A DNA stretch of 64,000 bases from NCBI RefSeq assembly GCF_000002995.4, contig NW_025062479.1, forward strand, positions 2,253,721 to 2,317,720, read 5' to 3'. The DNA is from Brugia malayi (lineage: Eukaryota > Nematoda > Chromadorea > Rhabditida > Onchocercidae). A program made the translations under genes and the position numbers. Below the pieces are notes generated by a model that searched no databases, had not been told where the DNA came from, and was given only the letters and a program-made list of their open reading frames with translations. Shown in pieces: positions 51,007-63,300 of the stretch (position 1 is the first letter of the stretch; each line of letters starts with the position of its first letter).

Positions 51007-52793
51007 TGAGGTTGACCACAATATATAAATATGAATTATTGATGATGACCAGACATGAGAGTGATTGAAATTCAATTCTAATTCTTTCACTTTTTGGGTG
51101 TAATTATAAGAGAAACGATATGGATAATAAAATTGTTGGTTGATCAGATGAGAATCATTGAATGACAATCATAAATTCTGTCATTTCTCAGCATAATGAT
51201 ACATACGAATTATTTGAACTGAATTGATTAAACTTTAGCATTAGCTTCTTCTTCATTTCAATTTTTCCAAGCATTAATTTCGTAGCGTTTCGTGTTTCTT
51301 CTAATTTTAATCAATTCTTTAAAATAATTATTGAATTTAAAGTTATAAAAAATTTTAAATTAATGGTATAAAATAATTATTAAATGTAAGTTACAAAATA
51401 AAATGTAAATAGAAATTAAAGGATTGATAAATTTTAGCTTATCATAAAATTTTCAGTTATTTTTTTCATTTATTTTTTTAATACTTTCTTCTTTTTCATT
51501 TTACCAGAATTCGAATGCTCATTGTTGATTTGAATGATAGAAAATGTAATTAGGGATTTAATATTTCCTTTTTTAAAATTCACCGCACAACAGATATACT
51601 TTGAAGAGTCAAGAAAACAGTGGGAAAACAGAAAAAAAAAAGAAATATTTCGTATTGAATAAGTAGTTTTTATATAGATTTACTTGTATTTTTAGTTTGT
51701 TTACTTATATTTAAGCAAGTTCAAATTTCCAAGGTATAAATATAAAGTTGATACGAAAGATGATTGGGATCATAAAAATGATAGCTTTTAAATGCGAATT
51801 TCAGCGTCATATGTTGTTAGCTATTAACAAATGCTTCATTCCATATTATCTGTACAACTTATCAGTTACTTTTATCATTTAAATTACACATTTGATTTCT
51901 TTTTAAGTTCAGTATTTGTTTGCTAATAATTATTTTTATAAATATTTTGCAAACAATGTATGTTTCTTATCTTCAACTGCATTTTTTTTTTGTTTGTTAT
52001 TATTTCATTGTCATAATAATATTGGACATTGATTGAAATTCAAATGTCAGCTTCCTCACTGATAAACATTTGTGATGTTAGATTATTTCATTTCGTATTC
52101 ATTTCATTCCAATTTCACTGACAACTTTTCATTTTCTATTTGAAATTATTTTGTCTTATGAAATTAGAATGTTTAAATCTATTTGAAAAAGAAATAAGTT
52201 AAGAAATTAGTGAGTGAGAAAAATACAAAATGTATGATAACTGATCAAATGTATACACATTCATTTATTGGTTTTAATAAATGAATGAATAAACATGAAA
52301 TGTGATAAAGTGATCAAATTAAAAAAACATTTAACCTGATTAGTTTCTGTCTTTTTACTTCCAATTTTTTTTTTCCTGCTATTATCAATTTAATCATAAT
52401 TGTAGATGTGTATGCGTAATATTTGTAATGAATATCTTATAATCCTTTTTTTTTTTTTCCAAATTTTAAAAAATCTTATGAAAATTCATTTATACTATTT
52501 ACTGTATAAACTATAACAATATCAAATATGTTTAATTTTGTTGGAAAAATTTCAGTTTACATTTGTAAATTACTATATTCTAATTTGAATATTCAATGTT
52601 AAAAGCACAGAGATGATGAAAATCGTCATTTGTTGTGTACACTTTTGAACTTGTTTATCACCTGAACTAAGTCATTCATTTTTGCAGCAACTGCCCAAAA
52701 CTACGTAATATTGTTGTGTCCAAAATTTCAATCCATTATTTACGAGCAATAGAACTGGAAGAGGAAAGGATTAAGAAATTAGGAATTGGCGAA

Positions 52794-52830
52794 GAGAGGG
52801 AGAGAAAGAGAGAGAGAGAGAGAGAGAGAT
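52794..52830. repeat. (GA)n microsatellite
   Basis: GAGAGGGAGAGAAAGAGAGA run ending in an uninterrupted (GA)n stretch. Confidence 0.9.
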
Positions 52831-54722
52831 GATTATAGTGGTTTAGCTAAGTACTTCTCTACTACTACTTTTTTTTTTTTTCCATTTTTCATCTTCATTT
52901 TAAATTTCTATCATTTTTTTTTTTTTCTTTTCGTTTTGTATATATGTTCATGAAGTGTTGTGGTAGACAAATCTGATAACAATGTTTCTCAAATTACATT
53001 AATATCCTTTATATAATATAATTAATTGACTTAAAAAAAAAATGATTTCAAACTTGATTTCAAGCAAAAATTATGTTTTTTTGAATTAGTTATTTTGATA
53101 AAATTTCGTTTTTTTCTGTGTAATTATTCTAAAATTTGGTAAAAATGAGGAATGAAAGAAATAATTACATATATTTGTTATTTTTTGGTAATTGAAATTT
53201 TTTCTTTTTTTTGTTTTGCAAAAGAAAATTTTATTTTCCATATTTTTTTCTTTCAACTTTAGTATTATTATATATTTTTAGGACTGATTCACTCTTGAAA
53301 ATTTAAATTTGCAACAAAAATCGTAAGTGAGGTTGAAAATTTGAGTGATATGCTTAGATAATGTTTATGCTTTCAAGAATGACAACGGAACATTTCAATT
53401 TAACATTGATTACTGTCAGAGAGCGGAAGCTAGTTTTATCTTTCTTATCATTAGATGATGTTGATTAAGTGATAAAATGAAACCTGATAAATTTAATAAA
53501 ATATTTCGCCCTTTCTTTCTTTTTTTTTTCACCTGTATGTATTTTTTCCTTAAATAGTTTACAATAAAAAAAATTTTTTGTTATGATATTTAAACTGATG
53601 GGGTCACACGATCGACGACCTTTAGCATTCCTCATCTGCTTATAATTGACTTTTCACATGATAAATATAAAATTTCAGTGAGAAGTTAGGAGAAATTTTG
53701 TCGATGTTATTTGTAATTTTTTCTGGCAAAGTACAAAGATTAAAAGTCGTTCTATACTTTGAAATATTTATTAATTTTTCAGTTCATCATTAAATCATAT
53801 TTAAGTTTTAATCGTGAACAGTTTTTACTGGGATGATTATTGAAGGATAATTTCGAGAATTGATCATTTTATGAACAGTGTATTAAAAAATTATTAAATT
53901 GTTCCAATAAAATACCTCTCATGTCTCTTTTTTTTTAATTTTATGTCTGCTTAATGGTCAAATTCGCAGTATCATGATATTTGCTTAGATTACATGCATG
54001 CTGTGCAAGCTATGCGCCATTTTGTCGTGCCCTGCCATACTTGCTTTTCCTTTCCTTTTTTTTCCTGTTTTCTAAAATTTATAATTTCAAATAAATCATT
54101 TCGATAATGATTTTTGTTTACGCGCAATTTGTTCCACTGCATTTTTTTTGTCAATCTTTCTTTCTAGAAATTGGTATTGAAATAACTTTTTTATTTTATA
54201 TCCATTACTTTACTTATATTTATTTTACTGTATGATCAAATAAGTAATATAACACTGTCATACTTCAATTTATTTGAATATTGCATGCGGAAGTTAGAAT
54301 GCAGTTTTCTCTCATATCGTTAATATATTCACAGTCACTAAAATGCTATTAGTCATAAGCTGTAAATGTTGGAAATAAAATATGATCAATATGTGATAAC
54401 TAATGACAAAATTTGAAGCTGGAATGATAAATGTTCTAATATTATCACTGTAATATTTCTTTGTGTGTAAATGTTTGTTTTCTTTTTCGGTTTAGTTTTC
54501 CTAATCATTTGAAGTTAGAAAAAAGCGATCAAAAAAGATACCTTATAAGCGCATATTTTATAAATGAATTAAAAGTATTCATAAAATAAAAGGTAATACC
54601 TAATCGTAGTTTAAAAAAAAAAACCTTTATAAAAATTATTTCAGGATACAAGAGTTGCAACGAATTAAATTCTGGCAAATTTTGAGTTAAAGAAATAATC
54701 TTAGTAAATTCAAACAAATTGC

Positions 54723-54763
54723 ACAAATTTTACATTTAACTAATAGTTAAATGTAAAATTTGT
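54723..54763. repeat. Perfect palindrome, 20-bp arms around one base
   Basis: Arm 54723-54742 (starts ACAAATTTTACATTTAAC) is the exact reverse complement of 54744-54763, with a single A at 54743 between them. It could extrude as a cruciform or be a remnant of mobile-element termini. Confidence 0.9.
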
Positions 54764-54915
54764 TTAATCGATGTTCTTTCCAGTTATTTATATCTATATG
54801 ATCAATATGATGCCACTGATAACATTTATGAAGTGGAATTTATCAACTATTTGTCAACTATTGAAGTGACCAACAACTGACTTATTGATTGATTATTGAT
54901 ATTACTGAATGAAGT

Positions 54916-54951
<36 letters not shown>

Positions 54952-55844
54952 TAACTTGAATATTTATTAAAGTATTACCATACATTTGAAAAATAGTTGC
55001 AGTTCGATTATAGCCAAGTCTGGCTTGTACATCCTGATTAATTGCTGTTTAGTTCAAATCTGTTATCTTAATTCTGAAATTATCTTAATCTCAACACATT
55101 TTGCATGGACTGAACAGTCATTCGTTTGCTTCCTGTTGAATATCATTTCATAAGATTATTAAATTGTGATTTGTCGAGAAAATTGAATTTTAGTTTTCTT
55201 TCTTTTTCTTTTTAATTACATCTCGTTACAGTAAATAGATATGTTTTTAAGTATAAGATGTTACTTAACGATATATTTTTTTACTGAATGTAAATAATGT
55301 TATCTACAGGTAGTTCATCCTATTTGCAAAACCATTGTCACCACAGTTTGATTTATTCTGTGAATTCCAAACAACTTGACATTCTAATCCATCACTTTCA
55401 TTTTTTCTTATTTTTCAATATCCTGTTTTACAAACACCATTCGTTATTTTCTGATTCAGTTTGACATTTCTTATCTTTTTACTTTGTAGATATGACTCAA
55501 AATTAGAGATATCTCGACAAGATTTAAGTTTATCCAGATATCAGCTATATGAAATAACATAAAATTATAGGGATAGCAAGAATCTGTCAATGACCAACTT
55601 ATAGTATTAGTAATTTGAAATATTCGATAATGTATCTCGAAACGATGCAACAATCAAAAATTGTTATTCGAGATAGAATAGAATGATTTATACGATAAAG
55701 ATGAACCAAATAGTAAGGCCATTTTGAGCATATTATGACGAATTCCCTTGAGTGCCCTTCTCAATTTGTAAAATATTAGTGTCAAACTACGATAGGATAC
55801 ACTCATCTACTACTACATATTTAGTAGTGTTAGGAATAGGGAGA

Positions 55845-55856
55845 GGGGGGGGGGGG
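55845..55856. repeat. G12 homopolymer
   Basis: Twelve consecutive G, in a window where long runs are otherwise A or T. It is preceded by a small ACTACTA...TAGTAGT inverted repeat. Confidence 0.85.
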
Positions 55857-56718
55857 TTGATGTTAATCAATATTTTAATTATCAATAAATAATTTCTCAT
55901 ATCTTTACGAAACATATCTAAAATGTAAGAAATATTTTATCATCTAATTCCTATACTTAAAGCTGTAAACAGAATATCACCAATCAAGTAAACATCACAG
56001 AAAGAATCTTATAATAATATAATGGTACTCAGTCATAGATTTTCGCTATTATATAAGGAATTTTATTACAGATTCTGAAAAATTCCCAAATTTTTCTAGT
56101 GTTAATTCATTTACAATTAGTATTTTCAATGCATCGAAACGTGTAACTATTTCATACTGATAGTATGATTATCTGTTAATGAATCAATGAATGTAGTTGC
56201 TCCTCTGTGATAAATTTATCACAGTCATAATCGAAAACTAAATATCCGGACAAGCAAATGAAATCCGGAATAGTTCTTTGGCTGCAAATAAATTATTATT
56301 CCCATAGAAATCAATAGAATTTGAAAAAGTTGTAATCATAAATTGATGGTTGATGAGATTATTAAAATAGCATAATATTTTAAAGCATTTCAGTAGTTAT
56401 TAAAAACGAAAAAAAAGACAGCATAGTAATTGAGGAGTTGATAGAGAATGATTGGATGTGCGAAGTGGTTTAGGTTTGGTCAATTATCACTTGGGTTTGG
56501 GATACACTTTGCTAAGACTTTTTATAGATCATGGGTTGGAAGGATGTGCTTCGTGCTTCTTCTATAATTTCTAGTTTGTGGGGTTGGAAATTAGTAATTT
56601 AAATTTAACTAATTTAGCGTTAAATTTATGACTTTTGTGTTTGTAGTTGTATTTTTCATTGTCGATTGCGTGTTGGAATTCACTTTAATTTTTTTTCCGG
56701 TTTTCTTTTTTCCATCGT

Positions 56719-56730
56719 TTTTCAGGCATT
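56719..56730 (+). promoter_or_regulatory. Putative spliced-leader trans-splice acceptor for adducin
   Basis: The acceptor TTTTTCAG ends at 56725 and the ATG is at 56731, leaving a five-base leader. This mirrors the Dok gene start. A cis-spliced non-coding first exon upstream is the alternative. Confidence 0.5.
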
Positions 56731-57310
56731 ATGCCTAGCAAGACAGATGGTGCATCAAATGGAACGGCTGAACGTTCGTTTGTCAACTTTGATCCGGAAG
56801 ATCCGGAATATATCAAAGAATTGCAAAGGCCAGCAGCCATTAAGGTTTGCCTTTTTTCGTAACATTAATAATTTAATGGGATGACTTACCGTTTATTTAA
56901 AATTAGCAGCATTTTAATAGTCGAATTTGTTGTGTGTCCTTAATAGAACTTAAATTTGATGAAGCTGGTGAATTATGCCTATTTCTGTTGTTTCTGTGAT
57001 GGTATATTTATAGTGTATTTTCATCTCTTTGGGAGCTTATAGTAGGTTAGCACTGTTTGCTTAAGCAATATTACTTACTTGCTTAAGCAATATGGAAATT
57101 GCTTGCAGGAAGATTTATCCGAGATGGAAAGGCGAAAACGGGTGCAGGAAGTGTTGGAGTCGAAAAGTTTTTGCAGAGAATTAGAGGAATTAATCAAGCA
57201 GGAAAGTGAAAGCCACAAAAGTGATCCGGATCACTTAAAAACTTTGCAGCGACTTTCTGAACTTACTCTTCCTCATGGCCAAATTGCAACATCCAGTCTT
57301 CATAACATTG
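56731..57310 (+). CDS. add-1: Adducin exons 1-2: N-terminus
   Basis: Exon 1 encodes [20 protein letters not shown] and then [15 protein letters not shown]. Exon 2 encodes the charged [18 protein letters not shown] and [12 protein letters not shown], then [12 protein letters not shown]. These match the N-terminal region of animal adducins. The junction is phase 0; exon 2 ends in phase 1 at GTAAGT. Confidence 0.93.
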
Positions 57311-60300
57311 GTAAGTCCCTGATATCATAATCTTTTTCGTTGTAGTAAACGAAAAGAATGTTATAAAAAGAGCGGCACTCTGTTCGTGACAGGATTATGA
57401 AGCTTGTATTATTAAGACCTAATTCTATGGCAATGATGGAATTTTTCTTCTGTTGCATTTCATTTTCATAGCATCCATATTGTTTCATTATATAAAATGA
57501 TCATTTTCTAAGGAGTTGGAGCTGTGTTACCTATTGCCGATCTCAAAGGAAGTGGTAGTTACACGCGGGCTGAAAAAATGTTCAGGAACAAATTAGCTTC
57601 ACTGTATCGCCTAGTGGATCTTTTCCAATGGTCGCAGGGAATTTACAACCATATCACGGTAAGGATCATTGTTTTTGTTCTTTTTGGTACTTAAGACACA
57701 ACTTAAGCATACTAGAGATGGTGTTTGTGTGTTTGGGTTTTGTGAAATTCCAACATATATTCATAAATGATTTAACCTTTGTAGAATAGTTCTCAGATTA
57801 TATTGAGTACCTTACCCATTATTGTTTTTACCAAAGTTTACTTTTTAATACCTAATAACGTGCACTGTATAACGGCATATTGGAAATATGCATCGAAAGA
57901 CATTGGCATTACACTAATGTTTTTATGAATATTTCCCACGGTTTTCAGTTAAAATTACCAGATTCAGACGAGCTACTGATTAACCCCTTCGGATTGTTAT
58001 ACCATGAAATTACGGCCAGTTCGCTGATAAAAATCAATCTTAATGGTGAAATCATTGATCGTGGTTCCACTAAATTAGGAATTAATCAAGTAAATATCCT
58101 CATAATTGTCTTTATTCTTTTTTCACTGTTACAATTTCAGTTATTAGTCATTTTATTGGGACTTATTGAGACTGACAAGTAACTAATTTTTGTCAGGCAG
58201 GTTATGTTTTGCATGCAGCAATTCACAAAGCACGTCCTGACGTGAGATGCGTGTTGCACATGCATACTGCTGTTGTATCTGCAATTTCATCAATGAAATG
58301 TGGTCTTCTGCCACTCTCTCAGGAAGCAATGATCATTGGTCCTGTAGGCTATCATGACTATCAGGTATGCTTTTGTTTTATATTTGTTCTGGATAAATTC
58401 GAATGAGAATTTATTTCTACTTAAAAATTTTTGGGAAAGAAACAACCGTATATATGTCTATTTTATAACTGCTGCTTAGAGCTTATTTTCCAAAAATAAT
58501 AGGATTTCAGGGTATATTGGATGATGAATCCGAAATGGAGTCAATCGTCAAAGATCTCGGCGATAAAAATGTGAGTTCTGCAAAATTATGTTATTTTTGC
58601 TTCTGGTGAAACAGGAATAAATGCGAAATATTGGTTTAAAATCGTTCAGTCTTTGGGGCATCATTACGGATACTATGAAAACCCTCTCAAGCCGAATACA
58701 ACCCTCCGAGACCTTCTGCTTTAAGCAAGTCTTTTTCACTTAAGTCTCAGTTTGCAAAAATTACGCAGATGGAAACGAATCGTTAATTACTTTGCTGGAT
58801 GTTAACCATGCGTGACAGCGTGTGAAGTTTGATTTTTTGTCTTTTTGTCATCGAGTCACTCAAATATGTTAATAGTAAAAGATAATCATTACTATCTCAT
58901 TACATTTGGGTTATAGATTTATATGAGTTTAAATTAAATCGAATGAAATTTTAAATCAAGCCTCTTATACCCAAGATAGTTTTATAGCTTTAATGCATCT
59001 TGTGCATTTTTCTTTTTTTGGAGAGTTATTTAAATGGTAGTTTTCTCTGTTTTTTTAGTCCGAATGAAATGCTTGCTTATTTATGTATAAAATGTTTGGT
59101 GAGAAGTTTTAGGTGATGTTATTACGAAGTCATGGATTTGTAGCATGTGGTGAATCTGTTGAGGATGCCCTACATCTTGCTTTCAATACGGTTATCGCAT
59201 GCGAAACTCAGGCATGCCTGGCTTTTTTTTTTACGAGAGTGCCATTGGTGGTGTAGTCATTTGAAGCACTAATTCATTTTTTTAGAACGAAATTTTTTAT
59301 TGCTTTGATAATTATTCCATAATTCCCAGAGTTTTTCATTCTAAAATTGGCATACAGAAATAAATCTTGAAACAGATTTTTTTTTTTCAGAATTCGTAAT
59401 ACCAATAACTTCTGTCTATACATATAGTGAAGTGTGTTTGCAGACCACATGGGAAAGCTTATGAACGAGCTAGTCTTAAAAACATTGAGTATAAACATCA
59501 AAATGCATGCCATGTTTGCGTGCTGTGGTTCTTTGCTGTGCTTATTGTATTTTATCACTGTTTTGTCATAATTGCTGCGTTTTGCCTTTAATTGAATTTT
59601 GAGGAATTTACTAGCTGTTGGGCGAGATATGGAAATTTTTCTTTTGACAATTGGCGACTTCAATGTTATACGGTTTTTATCACTTTATTGTTGTTTGATG
59701 CGAGGGATTTTCCAGTACTTTTTTTAAAAAAGTATTACTGCTTGGTATTGTTGCATTCGTCAGTAACAGCTGCATATTAAGATATTTTGTCAATTTGATA
59801 GTGCATGTCTTTTTGTATTGGCAGTACTTTTGGATTATATGTTTTAAACTTGGGTATAAGTCTGTATTTTTCATTGTTTATAATGCATCATTATTACTTT
59901 TGATTTAGATAGGAATTCATTTTTGCTCGTCTTATTTAATCTTATAAAGTTAGAATGATATATAAGCGTATTGTATGTATATGTGGGAATATTCATGCTT
60001 ACAGAATCAGTTAAATTTGTTATGTCATTAATTATGAGTTTTTCAATCATCGAGATTTCAAAAATTCGTGCTGTGCGGATTCCGCAGTGATGTACTTCAG
60101 GTTTTCATACTACGTACGAATGGGTATTTGGTGTGTTGCGAAACGGTGGAAGAAGCAGTATATGTAATAAGAAACTTGGTTACAGCTTGCGATCATCAGG
60201 TCCAAACAATTTCTTATCAGATGGTTAGGGTGATAAATCGTCATATCAGTAGATAGGGGGCTGATGTTGAGTTTTTGAAATATCTGAAATTCTTGATTGT

Positions 60301-63300
60301 TTGTGAGATTTTATGATTGTTGTTTTTATTGTCTTGCTGAGATTCCCAAATTTAATTAAGATTTGCGTAAATTTAATTTGAGTTCACTGCTTTTGCTAGT
60401 AAACATTGTATGACACCTTACTTCCAGCATCTAGTTACAATATTTCTGTGTTTATTTCATTGTTTCTTCACTTTTTTTTTTTTCAATTTGTTTAGCTATT
60501 TAGCTTTGATGTTTATTTATTTATTTCTAAATCCTATGTGGTTTGCTTACACGGTTTGCTTACACTAGGGCTAATTATTTTTGATGTAAGAAATTTTATG
60601 ATTTGTCGAAATTCCATTTTAGATCAGAGCTGCAAGGGCTGGCATCGAAAACCTCGTTATACCTAATGAAAAAGCTGTTGAAAGAGTATACAAAACAGCA
60701 CGAAAAGGCGGTAATTTATTTTTATGTACTTTGTTCTTCGATTCCTTAAATTTAATGTCAAGAAGCTTACACAGTTATGTTCAGGAGGTGGTGTCGATCG
60801 CAATGGTGCGAAAGATGCGGAGGGGAAGCAAATTAATTGGAGGATCGGTGAGTTGGAGTGGGAAGCATGGATGCGTGTACTTGATAATGCGGTAAGTATT
60901 TTCTGCTATGTTAGAGTTATGGTGGGAGAAATTTTCATGTTTTCGTTATCGTTGTCATAACCCAAAAGCTTTTAGAGACTTTGAAAGCATTTCTTTTATT
61001 CACACTACTGCTCTCAGGGCTACCGAACGGGTCATATTTATCGACAACCTCTTTTCCGATCGAGAGCACTTCCTTCATCAACAAATAATCAAAATGATGT
61101 TGCTGTTCCACCTAGTGCCTCGTCAATTGGCACCGTAAGATGGAATCCTTTTTTAAATTATTTTAACTTACTTATAGTTTTCATATAAAATTTTCCCAGA
61201 TGCTCTCCATTTATTTTACAGCGGTTGTTTTGATTGATGTCATACTTGTTCATATTTCTCTTTGCCGGTTTATTGATGTATAATTTGACTCGTACATAGC
61301 CTTAATTTTTTTTTCGATGGTCGAAATAATTATTACATACTCCTTTACTTTTATAGCCTAGACTCCATAATGATTTTTTTGAAATTGTCTCATTGAAATG
61401 TGTTCTGTTGAGGTGGATGAAACTGATTATGAGTCAGTGACAGCGCATAAGATGGCGCTGTTGCGCAAGGAACAGGAACGGTCTCGGTGGCTCAATTCAC
61501 CGAATGCATATCAGAAAATCGAAATCTTGGAAACAGGGACCAATAATCCGAAACGGATTACGAAGGTATTATTTTTCGATTTTTTTTTTTTTTTTTTTTG
61601 AATTTCTTTTTCTGTTGCCTGTACTTGTTTCTGGATTCGGTTCGAATAAATGGCTCAAACTATTTGGTTATTGTGGCTAAACTTTGATGTGGTACTGAAT
61701 TATTTATGCAGAAAACCGTTACTTGGTGCAACATCCTTCTTAATTTTTCTCTTTCTTTATTTGGCATATTTTCATGTTTTACATTTCAATTAAATTAAAA
61801 AAAAGTTCGAAATAAACTTCCTTTCAGTGGGTGCAGGATGTTAGTTCACCATCTCAAAGTGGAACCCCAGTGAAAATTTCTTCGCCACACCAATTCAGTC
61901 CTTTCTCTTCAAATCCAAAGGAATTTAAAGAAAAGCAAAAAGCAATAAAAGAAAATCGTCGATTGGGAACAACTTCAGCAGGTCCACAATCGCAAATTTT
62001 GGACGGAGTTACATATGAAGAGATTGCGCAAATACGGGCGGTATGTTTTTCATAACTTTTAAAATTATTTTAAAACCTATCATTTTGCAAAAATCCAATC
62101 TATGTGAAATTACCATTTCAATTTTTCGGATATCGTGATTAATTCTTATTAGATAGTTGTACATGATTTTTTTTAAGTGTTTTGAGGCAATTTGTACTAA
62201 GTAGATTGTCTTATAATTTAGGATGCAGAAACCAGTGATATGGGTCAGGCGGATCGCGTAGTTATGATCGGTACTGCTAGCAAAGGTATAATTGATCGGC
62301 AACATCAACACAATGCTCAAGTATATTTTTTAAATCCAAAATTTGAGACTTATTGCAGCTGACGATAGTAAGACTAGGTAAAATTATATTTTAGAAACTG
62401 TAAGTTTATCAGATGTATGTCCGACGGTCAATGTGAATCCGATTTATCTGCATGCATTCATTCTTTTTTAACGGATTCATAGTACTGAAATGATCCTGAA
62501 AACTTACTTTAACTTTCGTGGAATTTGAACTCTTCATTTATTATTTTTGCAGGTTTATCGGCAGCTTTACGCACCGAATCCATTCGCAAGTGAAACGGAT
62601 GAAGATATTCAAAAGTATATGAAGGAAGTTGAGGCAAAAACTCCAAGACCAAGTTCTGCTGCCGATAGTACTGAACATACGACATCAAGCCCACCTTTAT
62701 ATGAAAACGATAGTCCTTCCGTCGGTAGGGTTTATTTTTTATGTTTGTATTTGATATATATGTTATCTATTTCAATTTGGCATGGATCAAAAAAAAAAAA
62801 AAAAACTTGCTGTTTATTACCTAACAAACGTTATGATTAGATATATGATCTAATTTTGGTTAGACATTCAACTGTGATATTATCTACATTATTTCATTTT
62901 AACAAGTTAATCTTTTTACTCCTTGTTATTTTTAATCAAATATCGAGTCCAGTGATTTTCGTCTTAATAATCTGCTCTTCCAGAAACAATATCCTTGATG
63001 CAAGCAGCTCGAGAACACCGTACACGTCCCACATTTAGTGGTATGGCTTCCGCTTCGATTGATGAGGAGGGAGCTCCTACTGAAATATCTGTTGGTACTC
63101 ATTCGTCACCCGTTGCGCAGCCTTCTACTGGTAGAGGTTAATCTTTATTATGAGAATTGAGTCATGCATGTTTTATACATTGTGCTTTGGACGCATGACT
63201 GCATACTGTGTGCTTTTTTCTGAGAACAGTGCAGTGAAGATCATATCTTTTCATATAAATTTTACTTTAGTAATGATATATCTTTTTTGCTATTTGTACT

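Larger units (their letters stand above)
38425..56725. other. 18-kb intergenic region with repeats, no supported gene
   Basis: This lies between the Dok stop and the adducin first exon. It holds degenerate minisatellites (42.3-43.5 kb), many dinucleotide microsatellites (44.0, 45.2, 47.2-48.1, 50.4-51.0 and 52.8 kb), inverted repeats (50467-50508, 54723-54763) and a G12 run (55845). Open frames on both strands are short, dominated by homopolymers or low-complexity triplets, and lack splice-linked partners. From about 55 kb onward the sequence is visibly poorer in long poly-T/poly-A runs. Promoter elements of adducin must lie near the right end, but none could be identified. Confidence 0.7.

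Noticed and set aside
59274..59663. 129-codon open frame on the - strand inside the adducin 7a-7b intron
   Set aside because: Lys/Asn/Ile-rich with no homology that I recognise; it lies in an intron of a gene on the other strand and has no supporting signals.
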